From the NCBI GenBank assembly GCA_013414795.1, contig CP058732.1:186001-250000 (forward strand): a stretch of DNA of 64,000 nt. The letters are read 5' to 3'. The notes under the pieces were generated by a model. That model was not told the origin of the DNA. It ran no database searches and saw only the letters and a program-made list of their open reading frames with translations. Within the stretch, counting starts at the first letter, position 1. Each line of letters starts with the position of its first letter. This stretch comes from Candidatus Kapaibacterium sp. GTDB lineage: Bacteria > Bacteroidota > Ignavibacteria > Kapaibacteriales > UBA2268. A program made the position numbers and the translations under genes. Below are positions 20,240-29,441 of this stretch, one piece after another.

Positions 20240-21885
20240 AACCGACATTAACAACAACATTGACAGTAACCCAAACTCTTACACCTCAGCAAATCCAATA
20301 TTTAAAACTGTTGCAAATGCCTTTACAACAATTGGAACAAAAAATAGAAGAAGAACTTCAAGAAAATCCGCTTCTCGAAGCAGTCGATGGGGAATCCACG
20401 GAATACGAAACCATAGACCTTGAAACCGAAATCGAACCAACCCCAGAAAGCGAAACTCAACAAGAACAAACTTTAATTGAGTACCAGCCAACGGAAAAAG
20501 TTATCGATGATGGAAGCGACCCATTCGAATTCTACCGAAAAGTATGGCAAGACGACGAAGTTCTAACTCGCAAAGCCTCTGCCGACGGTTATGAAGATGA
20601 AGATTATGAACCCTTCCCAATCAAACAGCAAGCCTCGTTTATCCAAGAGATGGTACAGCAATTTAGAATTATGCCGCTACGAGAAGAAGAATTGCTACTT
20701 GGGGAGCAAATCCTTTGGAATGTCGATTCAGATGGATATCTAAGAACCCCTCTGGAAGAAATTGTTGAAGATACAAACAATCTGATACTTGAAATCAACT
20801 TAGAACGCGAGCGTTTAAATTTTGAAAGTCTTAATTCGGAAAATCCCGCAACTCAATATGCAATTGACCCGATAGCTAAGGTTCGAGTGGAAAGCATATT
20901 GAACCAAAATGAAAACGAAAGCCAAAAGAAACACCTTGCACCAGTAACATTGGAAGACGCTGAACGTGTGTTGAAAATAATCCAAAACCTCGACCCTCCG
21001 GGCATTGCCTCGCGAAACCTCCAAGAGTGCTTGATAGCCCAAACGAAAGCCTATCCAGACGATACTCCCGGGAAACAACAAGCCCTACGAATCTTAACCG
21101 AAGCATATGAGGCTTTTACCAAAAAACATTTTCAACAAATTCAAAGGCAATTCGGTTGGACACCCGACGACATCAAAATAGCCTTCGAATTTATTAAAAA
21201 ACTAAATCCGAAACCGGGTTTGGACGACACTCAACCCGAACTTAACACTGTTATTCCAGATTTCATTATTGAAAAGGACCCCGACACCGGGGAACTACTT
21301 GTAATGCTAAACGAAAGCACAATCCCGGCTCTTCGCATCAACAAAGTTTATGAACAGATGCGAAAGGATGCTGCTTTGAACAAGCGGGACAAGGAAGCCC
21401 GAGAATGGTTGAAAGCAAAGTATGACGATGCCAAATTTCTTCTCCAAGCCCTTGCCCAACGAAGAACGACAATGCTCAAAGTTATGACTGCAATAGCGGG
21501 AAGGCAAAAAGATTTCTTTAAGTTTGGTCCCTCGGCTTTAAAACCATTAATTTACAAAGATATTGCAGAAGACACCGGGCTCGACGTTGCAACTGTTTGC
21601 AGAATTGTGAACAACAAGTTTGTCCAGACTGAATTTGGAACATTTGAATTGAAGTACTTTTTCAGCGAATCGCTTCCAACCGACAGCGGCGAAGAAGTTT
21701 CTACAAAAGTAATCAAGCAAGTAATAAAAGAAATTATTGATAGCGAACCCAAAGACAACCCATACAGCGACGAGCGAATAGTCGAGGAGTTGAAAAAGCG
21801 TGGCTACAACGTAGCGCGGCGAACAGTAGCCAAGTACCGCGAACAGATGAAAATCCCCATAGCCCGCCTTAGAAAAGAAATCTAA
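20236..21885 (+). CDS. rpoN: RNA polymerase sigma-54 factor RpoN
   Basis: 549 residues. The N-terminal activator-interacting region I is Gln/Leu-rich (QTLTPQQIQYLKLLQMP, then LEQKIEEELQENPLLE). An acidic region II, the core-binding domain and a helix-turn-helix 'YKDIAEDTGLDVATVCRIVNNKF' follow. The RpoN box reads ARRTVAKYREQ about 20 residues from the C-terminus and recognises the -24 element. Target genes need an AAA+ activator, none of which is seen in this window. It is co-translated with the DUF3109 gene. Confidence 0.96.
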   Translation: MKPTLTTTLTVTQTLTPQQIQYLKLLQMPLQQLEQKIEEELQENPLLEAVDGESTEYETIDLETEIEPTPESETQQEQTLIEYQPTEKVIDDGSDPFEFYRKVWQDDEVLTRKASADGYEDEDYEPFPIKQQASFIQEMVQQFRIMPLREEELLLGEQILWNVDSDGYLRTPLEEIVEDTNNLILEINLERERLNFESLNSENPATQYAIDPIAKVRVESILNQNENESQKKHLAPVTLEDAERVLKIIQNLDPPGIASRNLQECLIAQTKAYPDDTPGKQQALRILTEAYEAFTKKHFQQIQRQFGWTPDDIKIAFEFIKKLNPKPGLDDTQPELNTVIPDFIIEKDPDTGELLVMLNESTIPALRINKVYEQMRKDAALNKRDKEAREWLKAKYDDAKFLLQALAQRRTTMLKVMTAIAGRQKDFFKFGPSALKPLIYKDIAEDTGLDVATVCRIVNNKFVQTEFGTFELKYFFSESLPTDSGEEVSTKVIKQVIKEIIDSEPKDNPYSDERIVEELKKRGYNVARRTVAKYREQMKIPIARLRKEI

Positions 21886-21966
21886 ATATTAAACTTTTTG
21901 CTATTGACTAAATGCAACAACTATTATACAAAATTAAAATTTTTAAAAATTCAGATTAAAAAGTCT

Positions 21967-22004
21967 TATTTTTGTTTTTTTACAATTCTTTTTTTTTAAT
22001 TTTG
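21967..22004 (+). promoter_or_regulatory. Promoter region of the cytochrome c-nosZ transcript
   Basis: Two TAnnTTTG matches lie here: TATTTTTG at 21967-21974 and TAATTTTG at 21997-22004. The second has TTG about 22 bases upstream and gives a leader of about 18 bases. No obvious FNR/DNR dyad (TTGAT-N4-ATCAA) is visible nearby. Confidence 0.45.
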
Positions 22005-22028
22005 TTTTTTAAAAAATTACGGTATGTT

Positions 22029-22433
22029 ATGAAGAAAATATTCAGTTTGGTTTTGCTCGTTGCTCTTTTCGCTTCGTTATCTTGTGGGAAAAAAGAAGAC
22101 GGAGGCAATTTCACCGTAGTTAAGGATGTAAAAGTTGGACCTTTTGACCCACAGCTCGCAGCCAAAGGCGAACAAATTTTTAAAATCAAATGCACTTCTT
22201 GCCACCAATATGACAAAAGACTTGTTGGTCCCCCACTTCGAGATGTCGTAAAGCGAAGAAGTGCAGACTATATCATAAGTATGATACTTCATCCAGAGGA
22301 AATGCAAGAAAAGAACGATACTGTTAAGGCTTTGGTTCGCCAGTATTTAACCAAAATGACAAACCAAAATGTTTCCTACGAGGAAGCAAAAGCAATTTAT
22401 GAACATTTAAGAGAAATTGCCGGGGTCAAATAA
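22029..22433 (+). CDS. c-type cytochrome lipoprotein associated with NosZ
   Basis: 134 residues from the ATG at 22029; a longer frame from 21972 would add a non-family N-terminus that overlaps the promoter motifs. The signal peptide ends in a lipobox (LFASLSCG), so the mature protein is probably lipid-anchored at Cys20 on the periplasmic side. One heme c is attached by CTSCH near residue 54, and a Met in 'ISMILHPEEM' can be the distal ligand. Its place 31 bases before nosZ suggests that it delivers electrons to nitrous oxide reductase, like the NosC cytochromes of clade II operons. Confidence 0.88.
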   Translation: MKKIFSLVLLVALFASLSCGKKEDGGNFTVVKDVKVGPFDPQLAAKGEQIFKIKCTSCHQYDKRLVGPPLRDVVKRRSADYIISMILHPEEMQEKNDTVKALVRQYLTKMTNQNVSYEEAKAIYEHLREIAGVK

Positions 22434-22464
22434 CCCCTTTGATGTTCAACAATTTGGAGGTTAT

Positions 22465-24414
22465 ATGAAAAGCAAAGCATTACTGATTTTCTCAACTCTT
22501 GCGGTAGCAACAATTGTTCTACTTTTCTTCGGTTGTCCTTCCGGTAAGAAAAGTGTGGTCGAAGGCGACGCAGCCCAAAAAGTTTACGTCGCTCCCGGTC
22601 AATACGACGAGTTCTACGCATTTATGTCTGGTGGATTCAGCGGACAATTAAGTGTTTACGGAATTCCAAGTGGACGCTGCTTGCGAATTGTCCCAGTTTT
22701 CGCTCAATATCCAGAAAATGGATATGGATACTCCGAGGAAACCAAAGCAATGTTGAACACCTCGTATGGATTTATCCCCTGGGATGATTCCCACCATCCG
22801 GAACTTTCGCAAACCAATGGAGAAATCGATGGACGCTGGCTGTTTATCAATGCTAATAATGTTCCAAGAATTGCAAGAGTTGACCTTTCAACCTTTCGAA
22901 CAGTGGAAATTATCGAAATCCCAAATAGTGCGGGCAACCATCCATCTGCTTTCGTAACGGAAAACACTGAATACGTTGTCGCTGGTACAAGATTCAGTGT
23001 TCCAATTCCACAAGAAGATATTACACTCCAGGAATTTAAAAATAAGATGAAAGGCACTATTTCTTTCATCAAAGTCGACCCACAAACTGGAAGAATGAAT
23101 ATTGAATTTCAAATTCTAATGCCCGGTTTCAACTATGATTTAAGTCATCCTGGCCGGGGGAAATCCCACGGTTGGTATTTCTTCTCTTGCTACAATTCTG
23201 AACAGGCAACTTCAATGCTTGAAGTAAATGCAAGCCAAAACGACAAAGATTTTATTGCTGCTATAAACTGGAAGAAAGCAGAAGAATACTTAAAGCAAGG
23301 GAAATACAAAGAAATCCCCGGCGTCCACTACCACAATATATACGACGAGAAAAAGCATATGGCTTATTCAGAAATTAATGACAAAGTTAAGGTTCTCATT
23401 CCACAAGAATGCCCCGGCTTAGTATACTATATTCCAACACCGAAATCACCACACGGCTGCGATGTAGACCCAACTGGTGAATACATTGTTGGCGGCGGGA
23501 AACTTGCTACTGTTATCCCTGTTTATTCATTTACCAAAATGATAAAAGCAATCGAAGAGAAGAAATTCGATAAAGAAATCGATGGCATCCCAGTTCTAAA
23601 TTACGAAGCAGTTCTACACGGGGAAGTTCAAAATCCAGGCCTTGGTCCCTTGCACACTGAATTTGATGGCAAAGGCTATGCATACACTTCTTGCTTCGTC
23701 TCTTCGGAAGTAACGAAGTGGAGTTTACAAGACTGCAAAGTTGTCGACAGAATCCCGGTGTATTATTCCATTGGACATCTTTGCATCGCCGGCGGAGATT
23801 CTAAGAAGCCAATTGCAAAATATCTTCTTGCTCTTAACAAAATTACAAAAGATAGATACCTCCCCACTGGTCCGGAACTTGCCCAATCTTGTCAACTAAT
23901 CGATATCAGTGGCGAAAAAATGAAATTGCTTTACGATTTTCCAACCCTTGGCGAGCCACACTATGCACAGATGTTGCCAGCAAGTGTTATAAAAGACAAA
24001 CAAGCGAAAATCTTCAAACTCGAGGAGAATCAACACCAATATAGAACTATTAGCCCCGACCAAGCCAAGGTCGTTCGCGAAGGAAATAAAGTCCATATAT
24101 ATATGACAGCAATCCGCTCACACTTCACACCAGATAACATCGAGGGAATCAAAGTTGGTGATGAAGTTTATTTCCACGTTACAAATCTGGAACAGGATTG
24201 GGATATTCCACACGGCTTTGCTGTTTTGGGTAGCGATAATGCTGAAATCTTGGTAATGCCCGGAGAAACTTTGACACTTAAATGGAAACCGACGAAACCA
24301 GGTATTTATCCTTTCTATTGTACAGATTTCTGCTCCGCATTACATCAGGAAATGCAAGGATATGTACGAGTTTCCCCAGCAAATGCTAATGTGCAATTAT
24401 CTTGGAATAAGTAA
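22465..24414 (+). CDS. nosZ: Nitrous oxide reductase, clade II (Sec-exported)
   Basis: 649 residues from the ATG at 22465, which follows GGAGG. It reduces N2O to N2 in the periplasm. The seven-bladed propeller holds the CuZ ligands: His pairs in 'DDSHHPELSQTNG', 'GVHYHN', 'SPHGCDVDPTGEY' and 'HTEFDGKGYAYTS'. The C-terminal cupredoxin domain holds CuA with Cys618-x3-Cys622-x3-His626-x2-Met629 (CTDFCSALHQEM). The N-terminus has a plain hydrophobic leader without twin arginines and a lipoprotein-like FFGC, as in clade II enzymes. It is co-directional with the cytochrome gene and is followed by a terminator before the accessory genes. Confidence 0.96.
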   Translation: MKSKALLIFSTLAVATIVLLFFGCPSGKKSVVEGDAAQKVYVAPGQYDEFYAFMSGGFSGQLSVYGIPSGRCLRIVPVFAQYPENGYGYSEETKAMLNTSYGFIPWDDSHHPELSQTNGEIDGRWLFINANNVPRIARVDLSTFRTVEIIEIPNSAGNHPSAFVTENTEYVVAGTRFSVPIPQEDITLQEFKNKMKGTISFIKVDPQTGRMNIEFQILMPGFNYDLSHPGRGKSHGWYFFSCYNSEQATSMLEVNASQNDKDFIAAINWKKAEEYLKQGKYKEIPGVHYHNIYDEKKHMAYSEINDKVKVLIPQECPGLVYYIPTPKSPHGCDVDPTGEYIVGGGKLATVIPVYSFTKMIKAIEEKKFDKEIDGIPVLNYEAVLHGEVQNPGLGPLHTEFDGKGYAYTSCFVSSEVTKWSLQDCKVVDRIPVYYSIGHLCIAGGDSKKPIAKYLLALNKITKDRYLPTGPELAQSCQLIDISGEKMKLLYDFPTLGEPHYAQMLPASVIKDKQAKIFKLEENQHQYRTISPDQAKVVREGNKVHIYMTAIRSHFTPDNIEGIKVGDEVYFHVTNLEQDWDIPHGFAVLGSDNAEILVMPGETLTLKWKPTKPGIYPFYCTDFCSALHQEMQGYVRVSPANANVQLSWNK

Positions 24415-24440
24415 ATTGCTCTTGAGCTTGAAACTTTTCG

Positions 24441-24473
24441 CAAGGGAACGATTTCGTTCCCTTGCCTTTTTTT
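24441..24473 (+). terminator. Hairpin terminator after nosZ
   Basis: CAAGGGAACG pairs with CGTTCCCTTG around ATTT, followed by CC and seven T. It separates nosZ from the maturation genes and would lower their expression unless transcription reads through. Confidence 0.85.
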
Positions 24474-24514
24474 AATTTTATCTGTTTTAAAATTTTTTTT
24501 AAAGGAGATTGAAA

Positions 24515-25093
24515 ATGAAAACAAAAATTTTAATGGTCATAGCAAGTTTAATATTAATTATTGTTTACTTTGTTCCTATTTGGGTTATTTCAATCGACGC
24601 ACCACAATTTCCAGAGGGTTTGGGATTATGGATAAAAGTAAACACAATAGAAGGATTTACAGATACCGACTTAAAAAGCCTTAACACTTTAAATCATTAT
24701 ATTGGAATGAAGGAAATTAATCCCGAGTCGATACCAGAGTTTAAATATATTCCAATAATTCTTGGAATTTTCATTATTCTTGGACTAGTTGTTGTTTTTA
24801 ACGATAAACCTACTTATAAATACATATGGATTGTACTTTTATTAATAGCCATTGGAATTGGAATCTACGATTATTATCTTTGGGGGTACGATTACGGTCA
24901 TAATCTGAATCCCAATGCTATTATTAAAGTTGAAGGTATGACCTACCAACCACCTTTGATTGGCAAAAAACAACTTTTAAATATTACTGCATACTCTTTC
25001 CCATATATTGGAGCCGGTGTTGTTGCTATTTCAATTATTTTAGCATTTATCTCAGCAAGAACTAATAAAAAGGGAGAGAAGCAAAATGCTTAA
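24515..25093 (+). CDS. Four-helix membrane protein of the nos cluster, unknown function
   Basis: 192 residues from the ATG at 24515, seven bases after AAAGGAG; an in-frame TTG two codons earlier overlaps the ribosome site. About four membrane helices (near 5-25, 84-100, 108-126, 160-183) flank a periplasmic loop of about 55 residues and another with 'KVEGMTYQPPLIG'. I do not recognise a named family. Position between nosZ and nosL and an 8-base overlap with nosL suggest a role in NosZ maturation, copper handling or electron supply. No Cys is present and the few His and Met residues do not form a clear metal motif. Confidence 0.75.
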   Translation: MKTKILMVIASLILIIVYFVPIWVISIDAPQFPEGLGLWIKVNTIEGFTDTDLKSLNTLNHYIGMKEINPESIPEFKYIPIILGIFIILGLVVVFNDKPTYKYIWIVLLLIAIGIGIYDYYLWGYDYGHNLNPNAIIKVEGMTYQPPLIGKKQLLNITAYSFPYIGAGVVAISIILAFISARTNKKGEKQNA

Positions 25094-25541
25094 ATATCAA
25101 ATATTCGGTTTGATTTTTTTGTTGTTTTTGTTGGGATGTTCTAATTCGAACAAACCCGAGGAAATTAAATATGGGGTCGACGTTTGCTCATTTTGCAAAA
25201 TGACAATTGTCGACCCCAAATGGGGCGCTGAAATAATTACGAACAAAGGGAAAATTTATAAATTCGACGTCGTTGAATGTATGATTGCTTATGCAAATAG
25301 TATTTTGAAACCAGAAGAAATAAAAAGTTATTGGACTATAAATTTCGTAAAACCAAAGGAATGGGTTGACGCAACCAAAGCGATTTACATTCGGACATTG
25401 CAATTCCCATCGCCAATGGGATTGAACTCACTTGCAATCGAAAATTATGCGGATACTTCTAAATTAAATCTTAAACCTGGATATGAAATTCTTTCTTGGG
25501 AAGATGTTGTTAAAAAAGCCAAAGAAGAGTATTTGCATTAA
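25086..25541 (+). CDS. nosL: NosL copper-chaperone lipoprotein
   Basis: 151 residues. A signal peptide ends in the lipobox LFLLGC, so the protein is probably anchored to the periplasmic face. The NosL signature follows: 'DVCSFCKMTIVDPKWGAEI' with the Cu(I)-binding Cys and Met residues, 'YKFDVVECM', and 'SPMGLNSLAIENY' near the C-terminus. NosL hands copper to NosZ during CuZ assembly. The next gene, nosD, begins inside its 3' end. Confidence 0.93.
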   Translation: MLKYQIFGLIFLLFLLGCSNSNKPEEIKYGVDVCSFCKMTIVDPKWGAEIITNKGKIYKFDVVECMIAYANSILKPEEIKSYWTINFVKPKEWVDATKAIYIRTLQFPSPMGLNSLAIENYADTSKLNLKPGYEILSWEDVVKKAKEEYLH

Positions 25542-26772
25542 TATCATCCTTCTTTTGTTAACTTTTTCAATAAATCCTTTGATTTCAAGGATAATTGAAG
25601 TTGACAAAAGTGGGATTCTGAGAACTATCAAAAGTGCAGTGAATGTTGCCAGAGATTTCGATACAATCTATATTAAAAAAGGTATATATTACGAAAAAGA
25701 TATCTACATCAACAAACCGTTGACAATTATTGGTGAAAATGGTGCAATTGTTGATTGTCGTTCCGAAGAAGGTTTCGGCTTTTTGGTGAAAACCAAGAAC
25801 TTCATCATCAAAAATCTTACAATCAAAAATATTGGAATAAGCTACATACAAGACAATGCCGGCTTAAAATTTGACAGTTGCGAAAATGTTCTTATTGAAA
25901 ATATTACAATTGAAAATGGTTTCTTTTCAATTTATTTCTCCCGTTCAACAAACTTCACTATAAGAAATTGTAAACTTTCCGGTAATAAAAACCGAACAGA
26001 ATCGAACTCTGGCAATGGTATTCATCTTTGGTATTGTTCTAACGCCAAAATCGAAAACAATGAGATTCGTTTTCAAAGAGATGGAATTTATTTCGAGTTC
26101 GTCAAAAGTTCGCTAATCCAGAATAATTTTTGTGAAAACAATTTACGCTATGGCTTGCATTTTATGTTTTCCGACAGTTGTTCCTATCGAGGTAACACAT
26201 TTAAACACAATGGGGCTGGCGTTGCTGTAATGTATACCAACCGTGTCTATATGGTCGAAAATACCTTTGTCGACAATTGGGGTCCAAGTTCTTATGGGCT
26301 TTTGCTTAAGGATATCAAAAGAAGTTACGTCTCCAAGAATAATTTTTTGAACAACACTGTTGGAATTTATATGGAAGGAACAGACCAAACGCTTTTCGAA
26401 AAGAACAATTTTTTCAAAAATGGATGGGCGTTGAGGATAACTGCCAATTGCGAAGACAATACTTTTAGATACAACAACTTCCTTGCGAATACTTTTGAAG
26501 TTGCAACTAACAGTTCGCAAAGCCGTAACATCTTCGACAGAAACTATTGGAGCGGTTATTCAGGATATGACTTGAACAAAGATGGGATTGGCGACGTCCC
26601 ATACATTCCAGTCTCTTTATTCACAATTATCGTCCAATCGAATAACTATGCAGTGTTGCTTTTTAGAAGTTTTTTTGTTGATATCTTTGAAATTGCTGAA
26701 AAAATATTCCCGTCCATCGTTCCCAAATATCTTGTTGATAGAAAACCATCAATGAGGCAATTTAAATGGTAA
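25504..26772 (+). CDS. nosD: NosD periplasmic beta-helix protein
   Basis: 422 residues if started at the ATG at 25504; an ATG at 25483 in the same frame is an alternative and both overlap nosL. A Lys-rich start and a hydrophobic stretch (about 12-25) form a Sec signal. The body is a right-handed parallel beta-helix of the carbohydrate-binding/sugar-hydrolase (CASH) type, with many N-x-I/F repeats such as 'NNTVGIYMEG' and 'ENNLRYGLHF'. It ends with the NosD-typical 'DRNYWSGYSGYDLNKDGIGD'. NosD works with the NosFY ABC transporter in CuZ maturation. nosF begins seven bases before its stop codon ends. Confidence 0.92.
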   Translation: MLLKKPKKSICINIILLLLTFSINPLISRIIEVDKSGILRTIKSAVNVARDFDTIYIKKGIYYEKDIYINKPLTIIGENGAIVDCRSEEGFGFLVKTKNFIIKNLTIKNIGISYIQDNAGLKFDSCENVLIENITIENGFFSIYFSRSTNFTIRNCKLSGNKNRTESNSGNGIHLWYCSNAKIENNEIRFQRDGIYFEFVKSSLIQNNFCENNLRYGLHFMFSDSCSYRGNTFKHNGAGVAVMYTNRVYMVENTFVDNWGPSSYGLLLKDIKRSYVSKNNFLNNTVGIYMEGTDQTLFEKNNFFKNGWALRITANCEDNTFRYNNFLANTFEVATNSSQSRNIFDRNYWSGYSGYDLNKDGIGDVPYIPVSLFTIIVQSNNYAVLLFRSFFVDIFEIAEKIFPSIVPKYLVDRKPSMRQFKW

Positions 26773-27476
26773 CCATAAAAGATTTGTACAAAAGTTACGG
26801 TAAACTTGAAGTTCTAAAAGGTATTAATCTATCTTTTGAAAGGGGAAAAATTACTGCAATTGTAGGACCAAATGGCTCGGGGAAAACCACATTGATGAAA
26901 TGTATTCTTGGTTTAGTCCATTTCAACAAAGGTAAAATTTTAATCGATTCAAATGATGTTTCCTCAAACTTTAATTACCGAGAACTTATTGGATATATGC
27001 CACAAATTGGTAGATATCCCGAAAATCTGAAAGCAATCGAAATCATTAAATTAATTATTGAATTATCAAATAACAGGAAACCAGTAAATCTTGATTATTT
27101 AATCGACCTTTTCAACTTTCAACCCCATTTAAACAAATTTGTAAAAAACCTCTCCGGTGGTACAATACAAAAATTGAGTGCAATCCTTGCGTTTCTTTTC
27201 GACTCGAAATTGTACATACTCGACGAACCAACCGCTGGTTTGGACCCAATTGCAACCGTCGACATTAAGAACTTGATTACAAAGAAAAGAGAAGAGGGAG
27301 CAACTTTTGCCGTTGTTTCCCATCAACTTACCGAAGTTGAAAGTTTTGCCGACAACCTTGTTTTCATTCTCGAAGGGAAAATTGTCATCGATAGTCCAAT
27401 CAAAGATTTCATAACAACGACTGGCAAACAAAATCTGGAAGAGGCTGTGATTGATTTTTTAAAGGTGCAAAATTAA
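26766..27476 (+). CDS. nosF: NosF ABC transporter ATPase
   Basis: 236 residues. Walker A GPNGSGKTT (near 36), Q-loop 'MPQIG', signature LSGGTIQK, Walker B 'LYILDEPTAGLDP' and switch His in 'VVSHQLTEVE' are all intact, so an active ATPase is expected. It pairs with NosY (next gene, one base apart) and NosD to move a sulfur species or another factor needed for CuZ assembly. Confidence 0.94.
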   Translation: MVTIKDLYKSYGKLEVLKGINLSFERGKITAIVGPNGSGKTTLMKCILGLVHFNKGKILIDSNDVSSNFNYRELIGYMPQIGRYPENLKAIEIIKLIIELSNNRKPVNLDYLIDLFNFQPHLNKFVKNLSGGTIQKLSAILAFLFDSKLYILDEPTAGLDPIATVDIKNLITKKREEGATFAVVSHQLTEVESFADNLVFILEGKIVIDSPIKDFITTTGKQNLEEAVIDFLKVQN

Positions 27477-27477
27477 T

Positions 27478-28260
27478 ATGGAAACATTATATAAGATAAC
27501 TAAATTCCAAATTCAAAATATAATCCGTTCAAATTGGATTATTATTTATACTTTTGGTTTGATACTAACAACAAGTTTAATCATCTACTTCACAAACGAT
27601 AGTTCAAAAGTGATTGTCAGTTTGATGACAATAATGTTTATATTAAATCCTTTAATCGGTATACTTTTTGGAAGTATTTATCTTTACAACTCCCGAGAGT
27701 TCATTGAATTGGTACTCACACAGCCTATCAAACGCAGTACGCTATATTCTGGCTTGTTTTTGGGGCTTGTCATTCCGTTTATTCTTGTTACAATCGTTGG
27801 CGTTGGTTTACCTTTGGCAGCAAGCAACCTCATCGAACCAGATTTAATTGGCAATTTGCTATCGACTTCAATCCTTCTTGTTTGTATTTTTGTGTCTATT
27901 GCTTTTTTAATTACAACTTTTATTGTCGAGCGTTCTGCTGGCTTGGGTATTGCTTTTATTATCTGGTTATTTCTTTGCTGGATTTACGACGGATTTTTAC
28001 TTTTTTTCTCTTATGCATTCCAGGACTATCCAATCGAAAGAATTATCCTTGCCTTGACGATTATTAACCCAATCGACCTTGCACGAATTAACATACTTCT
28101 TCGGTTTGAAGCAGCAGCAATGCTTGGAATTACGGGGGCTGTCTTCCAGGATTTTATTTCCGCCTCGTTAGGTAAGGTTATAACTTTTGCTGTGCATCTT
28201 ATTTGGATTTTTATACCATTTTCGATTGGATACTTCCGATTTAAAAAGAAAGATTTTTAA
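27478..28260 (+). CDS. nosY: NosY ABC transporter permease
   Basis: 260 residues with six membrane helices, the standard NosY size and layout. 'YNSREFIELVLTQPIKRSTLYSGLFLGL' near residues 68-95 is the ABC-2 type coupling region. It is the last gene of the nos cluster and runs to within one base of the convergent NnrS-like gene, with no terminator between them. Confidence 0.92.
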   Translation: METLYKITKFQIQNIIRSNWIIIYTFGLILTTSLIIYFTNDSSKVIVSLMTIMFILNPLIGILFGSIYLYNSREFIELVLTQPIKRSTLYSGLFLGLVIPFILVTIVGVGLPLAASNLIEPDLIGNLLSTSILLVCIFVSIAFLITTFIVERSAGLGIAFIIWLFLCWIYDGFLLFFSYAFQDYPIERIILALTIINPIDLARINILLRFEAAAMLGITGAVFQDFISASLGKVITFAVHLIWIFIPFSIGYFRFKKKDF

Positions 28261-28261
28261 G

Positions 28262-29311
28262 TTATGCAATCGATTTGGCACTTTTGGCTTTGCTTCGAAC
28301 AACAAGGATGAAAAACGTTACAAAGAAAAGAATTATAGAGGAATAATTAAGATGCAATGAAATTGTTTTTATTGTTGGAAGAAGATAGGATAGAACACGG
28401 AGCATAATCGAAATGTGTAGAAGCAAAAACGGTATGTATAAGATTTTTGAAAAAATGAATTTGAATTTTCCTACATTTGGGAAAATTATCGGTGCGTGGG
28501 CAAACACCATTGAAAACACGAATCCAAGAGTTATAGAATGAATTCCTTCTCCCCAAAATGTGGAGGGGGAAATCAAGAAAAGCAGATTGCCAAAGGCTAA
28601 CCAGAAGTATCCAGAAAGCATAGCAACAGCAGAATATTTCGCTGGTTCCCGTGTTTTAATTGTCTTGCGAGCAAGGTCGTTGGAAATGAACCAGAAGGTC
28701 AAAAGAAAAACGACCGCACCAAGAATCCTCAATGCTATGAATGCATCATAAATCGAAAAGAAAACCAAGCCGACAACAATAATTTCGTTCGAAAGAAAAT
28801 GACGAAAGGAACGTTTGTCTGCTCCAACAATTTTCGCAAGTTCTAATCTTTCGGCAAGAATGTAGAAAGTTAAAAAATAAATATATGCAATTGCAGAGGG
28901 ATAGTAAAAATCGAAGACATAAAGTATTGTGCCCAGTGCAAAAAGAAAGCATGCAAGAAGGAAAGTTATGTATTCACGCCTTGTCTTAAAAACAATTATC
29001 GATGGAATTGAAAAAGCAAGGCTTCCAGCAACCAGAAGGAGCCAAAAACCAGTTGCGATGTACAAAATCAAACCCACTATAATGGTTGCGGGGATTAAAA
29101 ACAAAATCTTTTTGCCTTGGCCAACAGCACTTTCGACAGAGAGTAATGTTCCAAAAAACCCAGCAAAAAATATCAGAAAATGAAGATTGCCCAGCGGATG
29201 AACTAATTTCAAGTTAGTAGAATGCAAACCACCGCGTTCCAAACCAGCAGTTATTGCCAAAAGCATTAAAATAATTGCTATTGGCAAGAAAATTCGTCCG
29301 AATTTATGCAT
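28262..29311 (-). CDS. Multi-helix membrane protein, NnrS-like
   Basis: 349 residues with about ten hydrophobic helices. Conserved-looking His residues lie in 'LVHPLGNLHFLIFFAGF' and in 'GIHSITLGFVFSMVFAHAPIIFP', which recalls the His-containing helices of NnrS, a heme- and copper-containing protein found with denitrification genes. The match is by pattern only. Its position tail-to-tail with nosY fits a role in nitrogen-oxide metabolism, but orientation shows that it is not in the same transcript. Confidence 0.6.
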   Translation of the reverse strand: MHKFGRIFLPIAIILMLLAITAGLERGGLHSTNLKLVHPLGNLHFLIFFAGFFGTLLSVESAVGQGKKILFLIPATIIVGLILYIATGFWLLLVAGSLAFSIPSIIVFKTRREYITFLLACFLFALGTILYVFDFYYPSAIAYIYFLTFYILAERLELAKIVGADKRSFRHFLSNEIIVVGLVFFSIYDAFIALRILGAVVFLLTFWFISNDLARKTIKTREPAKYSAVAMLSGYFWLAFGNLLFLISPSTFWGEGIHSITLGFVFSMVFAHAPIIFPNVGKFKFIFSKILYIPFLLLHISIMLRVLSYLLPTIKTISLHLNYSSIILFFVTFFILVVRSKAKSAKSIA

Positions 29312-29441
29312 ACAAAATTTGTGTTAGTTAACAAATAATTTAGAAGTATCTAACTCTTTTTTATTTTTCATTGCTAAAACTTAAAACTTGTCTTAAAAAT
29401 TGAAAATTGAACAAAACGTCTTACCTTTTTTTGAACGTCCT

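Noticed and set aside
22465-24414. Clade I (Tat-exported) NosZ
   Set aside because: No twin-arginine motif in the leader, and no NosR nearby.
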